Positions 1-6,691 of a stretch of DNA of 12,037 nucleotides are shown piece after piece. Numbering within the stretch: position 1 is the stretch's first letter; the number at the start of each line of letters is the position of its first letter. The notes below the pieces were generated by a model that was given only the letters and a program-made list of their open reading frames with translations, made no database searches and had not been told where the DNA came from. This stretch comes from Alphaproteobacteria bacterium. Lineage in GTDB: Bacteria > Pseudomonadota > Alphaproteobacteria > ATCC43930 > CGMCC-115725. The translations under genes were made by a program, and so were the position numbers. The stretch is taken from NCBI GenBank assembly GCA_005884825.1, contig VAZT01000080.1:1-12037 (forward strand), given 5' to 3'.

Positions 1-1690
1 ACGGATCGGCGAGCAAGTCCCGCCCCATCCCGCGCCACTGCGAGCCGTTCCCGGAAAACACCAGGGCCAACCGAGCCGGAGGCGTGAAAGCATGCCCTTT
101 TGCGAGTAGCGGGGGCGAATCGCCGGCTGCATATGCCTCGAGCCGGGCAGCGACTTCCTCGCGGGTGCGGCCGAAGGCGGCCAGCCGATGCTGGTGATGG
201 GTCCGTCGCGTGGCGGCGCTGCGGCACAAAGCTGGTAACGAAGGCGCCGTCGGTGATCGCAGCAGTTCGACGTAGCGCAGCGCCAGGCTCCTGAGGGCCT
301 CCGCATCACGCGCCGAGACCAACAGCAGCCGTACCTCCCCGTCTTCTGTGGCTATACTCCGATGCACCGCACTGGAACCAACGGGCTGCGGGTTGCGCAG
401 GACGACATGGGCGTTAGTGCCCCCGAAGCCGAACGAGTTGACACCCATCGTCAGGCGGCCCGGCGGCAGTTCCGTGTATTCCGAAACGACGGAGAGATTG
501 AGTTCCTCGAACGGGATCTGGGGGTTGGGATTCTGGAAATGCACCGTGCGCGGGATCGCACGGTGATGGAGTGCCAGGACGACCTTGAGCAGCCCGGCAA
601 TACCAGAAGCGGGTTCGAGATGGCCGATATTGCTCTTGACCGAGCCGATCCGGCAGCGATCGCCGGGCGTCCGCGAAACACCGAGCACATTTCCCAACGC
701 AGCACATTCGATGGGGTCGCCGACGCTCGTACCGGTCCCGTGGGCCTCGATATACGTGATCTCGCCCGGCTCGATCCCGGCGTCGCGGTACACTCGGCGC
801 AGCAGCGCCTCCTGCGCGGCTTGGTTCGGCATCGCCAACCCCTTGGTGCGGCCATCGGAGTTGACGCCCGAACCGACGATGACGGCGCGTATCGGATTGT
901 TCTCGGCGAGCGCCTGCGCGAGCGGTTGCAGAATGACGACCGCTCCGCCTTCCGACCGGACATAACCGTCGCCGGCCGCATCAAAGGGGCGGCATCGGCC
1001 GGTTGGGGAGAGCATGCGAGCCTTCGAGAAGCCGATGCCCGCTGACGGCGAGAGCAGCGCGTTGACCCCGGCGGCGATCGCCAGGCTCGATTCGCCCCGC
1101 CACAAGCTGGCACAGGCTTCGTGCACCGCAACCAGCGACGATGAGCAGGCCGTGTCGACGGCAAAGCTCGGGCCGTGCAGGTCGAAGACGTACGATATTC
1201 GATTCGCCGCATTGCTGATCGCGCTGCCGGACATGACGTAGGGGTCGACCTGGTTCGGCTCGTCGCGCTGCATCGCGGCGTAATCGGACAGCGAGATGCC
1301 GACAAAAACTCCGGATTGTGATCCGGCCAGTCGCTCGGGGACGATGCCCGCGCTCTCCAGCGCTTCCCAGGTCAGCTCCAAAAGAAGGCGTTGCTGCGGG
1401 TCGATCCGCCGAGCTTCGCGCGGCGAAATCCCGAAAAACCCGGCATCGAACTTGTCTATGTCCGCGATGAACCCGCCCGCGCGCGTATACATCTTACCGG
1501 GCTTGGCCGGGTCAGGATCGAAGTACGCCTCGACGTCCCAGCGGTCGTCCGGTATCTCGCCGACGCCGTCCCTCGCCTCTTTCAGCAGCGACCAAAATTC
1601 TTCGAGGTCAGCCGCACCCGGGAACCGACATGCCAACCCGATTAGGGCGACGGGAAAGGTTCCTTCCGCATCGTTACTCTCCGTAGCCAT
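1..1690 (-). CDS. Type I polyketide synthase, N-terminal part (KS and start of AT), cut by window edge
   Basis: Reading leftward from an ATG at 1690-1688, one frame stays open for 563 codons to the window edge. It opens directly with a ketosynthase (KS) (PVALIGLACRFPG near residue 13), without a docking region or loading module. All three KS catalytic residues are present: Cys182 in DTACSSS, His317 in EAHGTGT and His357 in KSNIGHLE; GFGGTNAH ends at His428. A KS-AT linker follows (RLLLVSARDAEAL). From about residue 542 an acyltransferase begins with VFSGNGSQWRGMG, where Asn replaces the Gln of the usual GQGxQ motif. The KS performs decarboxylative Claisen condensation in polyketide or polyunsaturated lipid assembly, presumably in the cytosol. 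AAGGAG at 1702-1707 supports the start. Later domains, hence the iterative or modular type and the product, lie outside the window. Confidence 0.95.
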   Translation of the reverse strand, partial: MATESNDAEGTFPVALIGLACRFPGAADLEEFWSLLKEARDGVGEIPDDRWDVEAYFDPDPAKPGKMYTRAGGFIADIDKFDAGFFGISPREARRIDPQQRLLLELTWEALESAGIVPERLAGSQSGVFVGISLSDYAAMQRDEPNQVDPYVMSGSAISNAANRISYVFDLHGPSFAVDTACSSSLVAVHEACASLWRGESSLAIAAGVNALLSPSAGIGFSKARMLSPTGRCRPFDAAGDGYVRSEGGAVVILQPLAQALAENNPIRAVIVGSGVNSDGRTKGLAMPNQAAQEALLRRVYRDAGIEPGEITYIEAHGTGTSVGDPIECAALGNVLGVSRTPGDRCRIGSVKSNIGHLEPASGIAGLLKVVLALHHRAIPRTVHFQNPNPQIPFEELNLSVVSEYTELPPGRLTMGVNSFGFGGTNAHVVLRNPQPVGSSAVHRSIATEDGEVRLLLVSARDAEALRSLALRYVELLRSPTAPSLPALCRSAATRRTHHQHRLAAFGRTREEVAARLEAYAAGDSPPLLAKGHAFTPPARLALVFSGNGSQWRGMGRDLLADP

Positions 1691-1701
1691 GCAATCCGGG
1701 G

Positions 1702-1707
1702 CTCCTT
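1702..1707 (-). promoter_or_regulatory. Ribosome binding site of the PKS gene
   Basis: The minus strand reads AAGGAG, a near-perfect Shine-Dalgarno sequence, 11 bases before the ATG at 1690. It decides the start of the PKS, because no other plausible start lies nearby. Confidence 0.7.
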
Positions 1708-1791
1708 GGTAATTCATTCCTTCATTAGGGTTGGACGTGATAGCACCTTGCGGTTTTACGTAGGGGTCGCATCGAAACTCCCCGGCGATCA

Positions 1792-1823
1792 AATTAACGC
1801 GACAAAAAGATCGCGTCCGTCAA
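1792..1823 (-). promoter_or_regulatory. Candidate PKS promoter with embedded dyad (operator?)
   Basis: On the minus strand TTGACG (1823-1818) resembles a sigma70 -35 box, and TTAATT (1797-1792) could be a -10, but the 20-base spacer is longer than normal. Almost the whole spacer is a dyad: arms ACGCGA (1797-1802) and TCGCGT (1811-1816) around eight AT-rich bases. A 20-bp palindrome between -35 and -10 is a typical place for a repressor or activator site. The promoter call is weak; the dyad itself is exact. Confidence 0.3.
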
Positions 1824-2044
1824 GCCCACTTCCGGCGCGATCGCCCAGGTTATCGGAATCGGCCGGCAGCTACGGTTGGCCGGAGCCGCTTCGGAAACAG
1901 AGCCAGACTAGCGCTGTAGTCAACCAAAGGCGCGCGATGCGGTGAACACGCGCACCTACGAGGTGGCGTTTCCAAAAAAGCGGCAGCCGATGGCTTCTAT
2001 GTCGCACACCGCCTGGCGCGTACCTCAATAGACCATCAGTACGC

Positions 2045-3328
2045 TTAAGGCCGTCCGGCTTCGCGAGCGGCGAGCGGGTCTTGGGTCGGTATTGAGATAG
2101 CGCCGCCGCGGTCGGAGCTGACAATCGGCGACGCGGCCTTACGCCCGAAGGCTTCGACCAGGGGGATGTCGGTATCGGCGACGGGCGGCATGCGTGGTTT
2201 GCGCGCCAGCGCAGCCTCGATGTAGGGCGCCAGCCCGCGCTGTTTTTGAGCGGCCCGAGCCTGGTCGCGTTCCTTGAATTCTGGCATCACCTGCGAAGCG
2301 AAGATTTCGAGCGACTCGCAGATGTGCTCGTGGCGATTGGCGCCGCTCTGCTGAACGAACATGACCTGGTCGATGCCGGCCTTCTCATAGCGGCTCAAAT
2401 GCTCGCGCAATTGCGCGGGAGTGCCGATGCCGCCACGTCCGGCATTTTCCGGCAGCTGGTCCTTGACCTGCAGAAAACGCTGCCAGAGGTCGGCCCGTCC
2501 CGGCCTGTGCTCGCCAAACACCGCGTAATAGCCGAGCGAGTAGCCAAAGAACCGGAAGCCGTCGAGGCCGCGGCGGACCGCTTCGGCTTCGTCAGGATGG
2601 CAGGACATACCGGTGACGATCGCAAGGTTGGGATTTACGGTGTGGCCGATCGGTATGCAGTCCGGCGATTTGATGATGCTATAATATTCCTCGACCCACC
2701 TCGCGGCCTGCTCGGGTTCGAGAAAAGCGAAGGCCAGCGCGCCGAGGCCGGCCCTGGCGGCGCGGTGGATCGTCTCGCGCCGCGAGCACGCCACCCACAT
2801 TGGCGGGTGGGGCTTTTGCACCGGTTTCGGCACGAGGTTGCGGCACGGCATGTCGAACCAGCGTCCCTGAAACCCCGGATAGGGCCGCATCGCGAGCATG
2901 TTGGCGGCCTGCTCGGTCGCCTCCTGCCACATCGCCTCCTTTTCCTGCGGATCGACACCGAACCCGCCCATCTCGACCGCCGTCGCCGACTCCCCGGTGC
3001 CCCACTCGACACGGCCGTTCGACACCAGGTCGAGGGTGGCGATGCGTTCGGCGACCCGCGCCGGATGGTTATATTTTGGCGGCATCAAGGTAATGCCGTG
3101 GCCGAGCCGGATCTGCCTGGTGCGCTGGGAGCAGGCGGCGAGGAACACCTCAGGCGCCGAGGAGTGCGAATACTCCTCAAGGAAATGGTGCTCGACCTCC
3201 CAAACATAGTCGATGCCGAGCCGGTCGGCGAGCTCGACCTCGTCGAGGGCCTGCTGGTAAAGCCGCAGTTCGGAGTCCTCGGCCCACGGCTGGGGCAGCT
3301 GATGCTCGTAGAAAAGTCCGAATTTCAT
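2045..3328 (-). CDS. LLM class flavin-dependent oxidoreductase (second of two)
   Basis: This 427-residue protein belongs to the bacterial luciferase-like monooxygenase family, TIM-barrel enzymes that use reduced FMN or F420 in the cytosol. The N-terminus MKFGLFYEHQLPQPW is a typical first barrel strand. Family landmarks include EVEHHF (44-49), the GRVEWGTG loop (105-112) and PKPVQKPHPPMWVA (167-180). About 75 residues beyond the barrel, from about residue 350, form a charged low-complexity tail longer than the family needs. The ATG at 3328 follows AGGAGG (minus strand, 3344-3339). It is the last gene of the leftward set LLM, hydrolase, LLM, separated from the hydrolase by a palindromic repeat. 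It is only distantly similar to the LLM gene at 4276-5535, so a recent duplication is unlikely. The substrate is unknown; oxygenation of a hydrophobic carbonyl or ring compound is possible. Confidence 0.92.
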   Translation of the reverse strand: MKFGLFYEHQLPQPWAEDSELRLYQQALDEVELADRLGIDYVWEVEHHFLEEYSHSSAPEVFLAACSQRTRQIRLGHGITLMPPKYNHPARVAERIATLDLVSNGRVEWGTGESATAVEMGGFGVDPQEKEAMWQEATEQAANMLAMRPYPGFQGRWFDMPCRNLVPKPVQKPHPPMWVACSRRETIHRAARAGLGALAFAFLEPEQAARWVEEYYSIIKSPDCIPIGHTVNPNLAIVTGMSCHPDEAEAVRRGLDGFRFFGYSLGYYAVFGEHRPGRADLWQRFLQVKDQLPENAGRGGIGTPAQLREHLSRYEKAGIDQVMFVQQSGANRHEHICESLEIFASQVMPEFKERDQARAAQKQRGLAPYIEAALARKPRMPPVADTDIPLVEAFGRKAASPIVSSDRGGAISIPTQDPLAAREAGRP

Positions 3329-3352
3329 CCTCGCTTCCCCTCCTGCGTCGTA

Positions 3353-3436
3353 CCCTCACCCGCCTCGCTTCGCTCGGCACCCTCTCCCGCAATGCGGGAG
3401 CTGGGGGACCAGCCCGCAAGGGGTGGTGTGTGAGGG
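3353..3436. repeat. Palindromic intergenic repeat (REP/BIME-like)
   Basis: The 113-base gap between the hydrolase and the second LLM gene is nearly filled by a nested inverted repeat. The outer arms are CCCTCAC (3353-3359) and GTGAGGG (3430-3436). The inner hairpin is CTCCCGC (3384-3390), loop AAT, GCGGGAG (3394-3400). Between them lie CGCCTCGCTTCGCTCGGC and GACCAGCCCGCAAGGGG. The composition resembles dispersed palindromic repeats common between genes in Hyphomicrobiales; copy number cannot be seen from this window. As RNA it would fold in the middle of the operon and could reduce read-through or protect the upstream transcript. There is no T-tract on either side, so it is not a standard intrinsic terminator. 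Confidence 0.65.
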
Positions 3437-3441
3437 GCTCT

Positions 3442-4224
3442 TCAGGTCGTCCAGCGCAGGATTGCCGCGGCGACCTCGTCCGGTTTGTCGAGTTCCGCGA
3501 GGTGACCGGCGCCGGGGATCGTGGTGATCTCGGTGCGGCCGGCAATCGCGGCGGCGATGCGATCGGCGTAGCGGCGCGGCATCACGCGGTCCTGTTCGCC
3601 GCAGATCAGCAAGGTCGGCGCCTCGATCAGCGGCAGGCGCTTGTCGAGGCGCGTATTGCCGAGGGGCCAGAAGGCCCGCGCCGCAGCCTCATTGGCGCGC
3701 GTCTGCACGATCGACCATTCCGGTGAGTTGGCCCCTTCCGGCTCGGCCTTGAGCTGGTTCCAATGCTCGGGGTCGGCGCAGAGAAGCCCAGGCACGTCGG
3801 GCGCCCGCTGCGCCCAAGGGTCGGTCATCGGCGCCTGCTCGTCGAAGAGGCCCCAGGGCGCGATCAGCGCCAACCGGCGCACCGAAGCGGGCCAGATCGC
3901 CGCGACCTCGGCGGCAAACGACGCGCCGACTGAGCTGCCGGCCAGATCCGCCCCCTCCAGCCCCGCTTTGTGCAGGAGCTGACGAATTGCGAGCACCCAA
4001 TCGAGATGGCTGTCGAGCACCGTGTGACCGCGTTCGCCGCCGGGGAAACCTGGGAGGGACGGCACGACGAGGGTGCGCTCGCGCGCCAGCGCGTCGAGAA
4101 ACGGGATCCACCGCGGCAACCCGCCAAAGCCGGCGAGAAAACCGAGCTTCGGCCCCTGCCCTTTCTGCCACACCCGGCACGAAAAGCCGTTGATTTCAAC
4201 GGAAAGCTCCTCCGGTTCACTCAC
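3442..4224 (-). CDS. Alpha/beta hydrolase
   Basis: This 260-residue protein has the alpha/beta-hydrolase fold and probably hydrolyses an ester, lactone or C-C bond in the cytosol. Numbering from the GTG at 4224, the nucleophile elbow is GSSVG with Ser98, the acid is Asp212 in LLICGEQDRVMP, and the base is His241 in IPGAGH. LAGFGG (30-35) supplies the oxyanion-hole region, and a cap segment lies at about 124-190. There is no signal peptide. An in-frame TTG at 4236, directly preceded by a stop codon, is an alternative start, but only the GTG has a purine-rich stretch (GGGGG) at a suitable distance. The gene starts 51 bases after the first LLM gene ends, so the two are probably cotranscribed. 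Next to two LLM oxygenases, hydrolysis of an oxygenated (for example Baeyer-Villiger) product is plausible, but this is inference. Confidence 0.88.
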   Translation of the reverse strand: MSEPEELSVEINGFSCRVWQKGQGPKLGFLAGFGGLPRWIPFLDALARERTLVVPSLPGFPGGERGHTVLDSHLDWVLAIRQLLHKAGLEGADLAGSSVGASFAAEVAAIWPASVRRLALIAPWGLFDEQAPMTDPWAQRAPDVPGLLCADPEHWNQLKAEPEGANSPEWSIVQTRANEAAARAFWPLGNTRLDKRLPLIEAPTLLICGEQDRVMPRRYADRIAAAIAGRTEITTIPGAGHLAELDKPDEVAAAILRWTT

Positions 4225-4275
4225 AAGCGCCCCCAATCACTGATCACCAACGCGATTTTCCGCCCAATCGCACTC

Positions 4276-5535
4276 TCATTGCGCCGCCATCGCCGATTGC
4301 CGGAACGGCGTCAATGACGCCCGGACATCGCGCGTCATTGGCTGCGGCCACCAGCGGTCTTCCCAATCCGAAAACAAATCGGTGAGCTGCGGCATGACTT
4401 TCTCGGCAAACAACTTGGTGTTGTACTTCGCGAGATCCTTGCCCATGTTGCCGAACTGCATCAGCAACATCAAATGGCCGACATTGAGATCGGTTGCCAC
4501 TTGCCGCAATTGCGCTGCAACCTCGTCCGGCGAGCCGATGATTACATAGCCCTTCTCTACGATCGCATCCATCTCGCGCGCCAAGGTGTCGAACCGGCGC
4601 ATCCGCGCCACCTGGGCGACTTGGCCGACCACGCCGGCCCGCTGCGTCGCCTCGCTGGTATAGCCGGGCGCGGCGGCGAAACGCGGGTCGACGTGCAGGC
4701 AGCGGCCGTAGAAGTATTCCGCAGGTTCCCGATAGAGTTTGTATGCCTGTTCGCGGGTCTCGGCGACGCCGACGAATTGCAGAAAGCCGGCGCGGTACGG
4801 GTTCCGGTCTTTGCCGAGACGGTCCATCTCTTTCCAGAAGCCGTCCATCGTGGCCTGCCCCGCCAAATACCCAAAATACGACAGGTAGGCGTAGACATGA
4901 TCGGTCTCGGCGCACCAGCGCCAGGTTTCGACCGAGCCGCCGCCCGGGATCCAGATCGGCGGGTGCGGCTTCTGCACCGGGCGCGGCCAGATGTTGACAT
5001 AGCGCTGCTGGTTGAAGCGGCCGTTGAACGCAAAGGTGTCCTCTTCGGTCCAGGCGCGCATTACGAGGTCGTGCGCCTCGTAATACCGCTCGCGCAGCAT
5101 GCTCGGGTTCTGGCTATAGGCGAAACACGTGTCCATTGGCGTCCCGACAGGGAAGCCGGCGATCAGCCGGCCGCCCGAAATGCAGTCGATCATCGCGAAC
5201 TCTTCGGCGACCCGGGTCGGCGGGTTGTAGAGCGCCAAGGAATTGCCCATCACGCATAGCGCCGTGTCGGTCGTGCGCCGCGCCAATGCCGAGGCGATCA
5301 GATTGGGCGACGGCATCAGCCCGTAGCCGTTGGAGTGGTGCTCGTTGACGCAGACCGCGTCGAACCCGCATTCGGCGGCGAATTCGAGCTCGTCCATGAA
5401 GTCGTTGTACATCAGGTGCGCGCGCCGCGGGTCGAACAGCGAGGAATGGATGTCGACCCACACCGAGGGATGCTTCTCGCGAAAGTCGTCCGGCAGCTCC
5501 GTGTAGGGCATCAGGTGAAACCACATCAGCTTCAT
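4276..5535 (-). CDS. LLM class flavin-dependent oxidoreductase (first of two)
   Basis: This 419-residue luciferase-like enzyme leads the leftward operon. It begins MKLMWFHLMPYTELP and shows VNEHHS (63-68), the NPPTRVAEEFAMID segment (104-117), GRLIAGFPVGTP (122-133), PRPVQKPHPPIWIPGGGS (184-201) and the late GSPDEVAAQL motif (334-343) that marks many LLM monooxygenases. This layout is typical of FMN-dependent members that act with a separate flavin reductase; no reductase gene lies in the window. The ATG at 5535 follows AAGGAG (5548-5543) with seven bases between. A possible promoter lies directly upstream. It is divergent from the glutathione transferase gene and shares its control region. 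The substrate is unknown. Confidence 0.93.
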   Translation of the reverse strand: MKLMWFHLMPYTELPDDFREKHPSVWVDIHSSLFDPRRAHLMYNDFMDELEFAAECGFDAVCVNEHHSNGYGLMPSPNLIASALARRTTDTALCVMGNSLALYNPPTRVAEEFAMIDCISGGRLIAGFPVGTPMDTCFAYSQNPSMLRERYYEAHDLVMRAWTEEDTFAFNGRFNQQRYVNIWPRPVQKPHPPIWIPGGGSVETWRWCAETDHVYAYLSYFGYLAGQATMDGFWKEMDRLGKDRNPYRAGFLQFVGVAETREQAYKLYREPAEYFYGRCLHVDPRFAAAPGYTSEATQRAGVVGQVAQVARMRRFDTLAREMDAIVEKGYVIIGSPDEVAAQLRQVATDLNVGHLMLLMQFGNMGKDLAKYNTKLFAEKVMPQLTDLFSDWEDRWWPQPMTRDVRASLTPFRQSAMAAQ

Positions 5536-5896
5536 GGCTCAGCTCCTTAATTCCGCTGGTCGAGCATACCCCCTTGGAGCGAACGTCAACAGCGTCTGCA
5601 AGCGCCGGCGCAGAAACACATCTCGCTCGGCGACCGGGACCCGAGCGTAAAACAAGGGAGGCGCTGCATGACGTTGCAGCAAGGTTCCGCTGTTTGCTTG
5701 CGCACTCGTGATCGGTGCCGCTCGATAGCCCAGGAAGCGTGCGGCTCAGGGCGCAGATCGGGTCTGCATGCGGCCGGTCGGATTCGCCGCTCGCAATCTG
5801 CCGTCGACTATCGGATTATGGTTTGGAGTGCGGTCTACCGGATCGCGGGAATACCGGCGCGCCTCGCGCGCCGCCACGTTGAACAGGAGAAAACCA
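5536..5896. promoter_or_regulatory. Divergent control region with three inverted repeats
   Basis: This 361-base gap separates the leftward LLM operon from the rightward GST genes and must hold promoters for both. Three exact dyads are visible. The first is CGCTCGG (5624-5630) with CCGAGCG (5641-5647), ten bases apart. The second is GCTGCA (5663-5668) with TGCAGC (5675-5680), six bases apart. The third is an 8-bp hairpin, CGGCGCGC (5855-5862), loop CTC, GCGCGCCG (5866-5873), just upstream of the GST ribosome binding site. The first two could be operators; the third is more likely a leader RNA hairpin or chance in GC-rich DNA. No convincing GST promoter was found, and no regulator gene is present in the window. 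Confidence 0.5.
5563..5589 (-). promoter_or_regulatory. Candidate promoter of the LLM-hydrolase-LLM operon
   Basis: On the minus strand TTGACG (5589-5584) and TATGCT (5568-5563) match sigma70 -35 and -10 boxes, with a spacer of 15 bases, shorter than the preferred 16-18. A start of transcription near 5556 would leave a leader of about 20 bases containing the AAGGAG site. Position is good and spacing poor, so confidence is low to moderate. Confidence 0.35.
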
Positions 5897-6643
5897 ATGA
5901 TCGACCTCTATTTCTGGCCGACCGGAAACGGCAAGAAGATCGTCATTCTTCTCGAGGAATTGGGGCTCCCCTACACGATCAAGCCGATCAATATCGGCCG
6001 CGGCGACCAGCTCACTCCCGACTTTCTGAAGATTTCACCCAACGGCCGGATGCCGGCAATTGTCGACCACGAGCCGATGGGAGGAGGCGCCCCGATTTCC
6101 ATTTTCGAATCCGGTCCCATTATGATGTATCTCGCCGAGAAGACCGGGCGGTTCTGGCCGCAGGACCCGCGCGGCAAATACGAGGTCGCCCAGTGGGTCG
6201 GCTGGCAATTGGCCAATCAGGGCCCCAAGCTCGGCGAGCAAGGCCATTTCCGACGCGCCGCCGAGAGCGGCAACAACGGCGATCTTTCCTACGCGCTGCG
6301 CCGCTTTGACAATGAAGCACATCGCATCTACGGCGTCATGAACCTCGGTTTGTTCAATAAACGTTATCTCGCCGCCGGCGCCTACACGATTGCCGACATG
6401 ATCTGCTATCCCTGGGCATCGAGCTGGGCAAACCGGAAGATCGAGATCGACGAGTTCCCGAATGTAAAGCGCTGGCTGGAAGAAATCGGCGAACGGCCGG
6501 CCGTCAAGAAAGCAATGGCGATGGGGCCGGAGTTCCGGGAGGATCCGGCTTCGATCAGCGCCGAGGAGCAGGCCCGCCGCAGAAAGCTCGTGGCGGACCA
6601 GCGGGCGCAACCGATCCCATCGGAATGGATTCGCGCAGCGTAG
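5897..6643 (+). CDS. Glutathione S-transferase, Nu class (YfcG-like)
   Basis: This 248-residue protein matches the Nu-class glutathione transferases typified by E. coli YfcG, which reduce disulfides (and some peroxides) with glutathione rather than conjugate substrates well. The N-terminus MIDLYFWPTGNGKK corresponds to YfcG; Thr9 and Asn11, which contact glutathione there, are kept. The thioredoxin-like domain continues with the cis-Pro loop RMPAIVD (51-57) and the glutathione-binding Glu71-Ser72 in FESG. The helical domain has the N-capping box YTIADMICYPW (163-173). About 30 charged residues extend the C-terminus. The ATG at 5897 is chosen because CAGGAGA (5884-5890) precedes it and the family match starts there; an in-frame ATG at 5768 would add 43 residues of no known similarity. 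It probably supports the divergent oxygenase operon. Confidence 0.93.
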   Translation: MIDLYFWPTGNGKKIVILLEELGLPYTIKPINIGRGDQLTPDFLKISPNGRMPAIVDHEPMGGGAPISIFESGPIMMYLAEKTGRFWPQDPRGKYEVAQWVGWQLANQGPKLGEQGHFRRAAESGNNGDLSYALRRFDNEAHRIYGVMNLGLFNKRYLAAGAYTIADMICYPWASSWANRKIEIDEFPNVKRWLEEIGERPAVKKAMAMGPEFREDPASISAEEQARRRKLVADQRAQPIPSEWIRAA

Positions 6644-6691
6644 GATAGCGATGCTCCGATGTCGAATGGATGCGCGGGCGAGGGGGCTTCA

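Larger units (their letters stand above)
1691..2044. other. Gene-free leader between PKS and second LLM gene
   Basis: These 354 bases hold no convincing gene; the short frames here show no recognisable protein. The PKS and the LLM gene are both read leftward, so this is the 3' region of the LLM gene followed by the PKS control region. No strong terminator is visible: a 4-bp hairpin at 1985-1995 followed at a distance by six T on the minus strand is too weak. Just above the PKS ribosome binding site is a short direct repeat, TTCATT-CC-TTCATT (1713-1726). The wide gap suggests that the PKS has its own promoter rather than reading through from the LLM operon. Confidence 0.6.

Noticed and set aside
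362..1305. Several 200-300 residue frames on both strands within the PKS region
   Set aside because: The continuous KS-AT frame covers all of 1-1690 with every catalytic motif, so these are shadows.
1706..1945. 79-residue plus-strand frame in the PKS leader
   Set aside because: No ribosome site, no known motif, and low-complexity Ser/Arg content; treated as non-coding.
1974..1995. Terminator-like hairpin with six T after the second LLM gene (minus strand)
   Set aside because: The stem has only four pairs and is separated from the T run by five bases.
2246..3433. 395-residue open frame on the plus strand
   Set aside because: It lies antisense to the well-supported LLM gene, is rich in Arg, Ala and Gly, and shows no family motif; a GC-rich shadow.
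4474..5259. 261-residue plus-strand frame
   Set aside because: It is antisense to the first LLM gene and has no recognisable motif.
5668..5896. Start of the GST gene upstream (ATG 5768), or a separate gene from 5668
   Set aside because: Similarity to Nu-class GSTs starts at 5897, which has its own ribosome site; the upstream sequence is Arg-rich and matches nothing.
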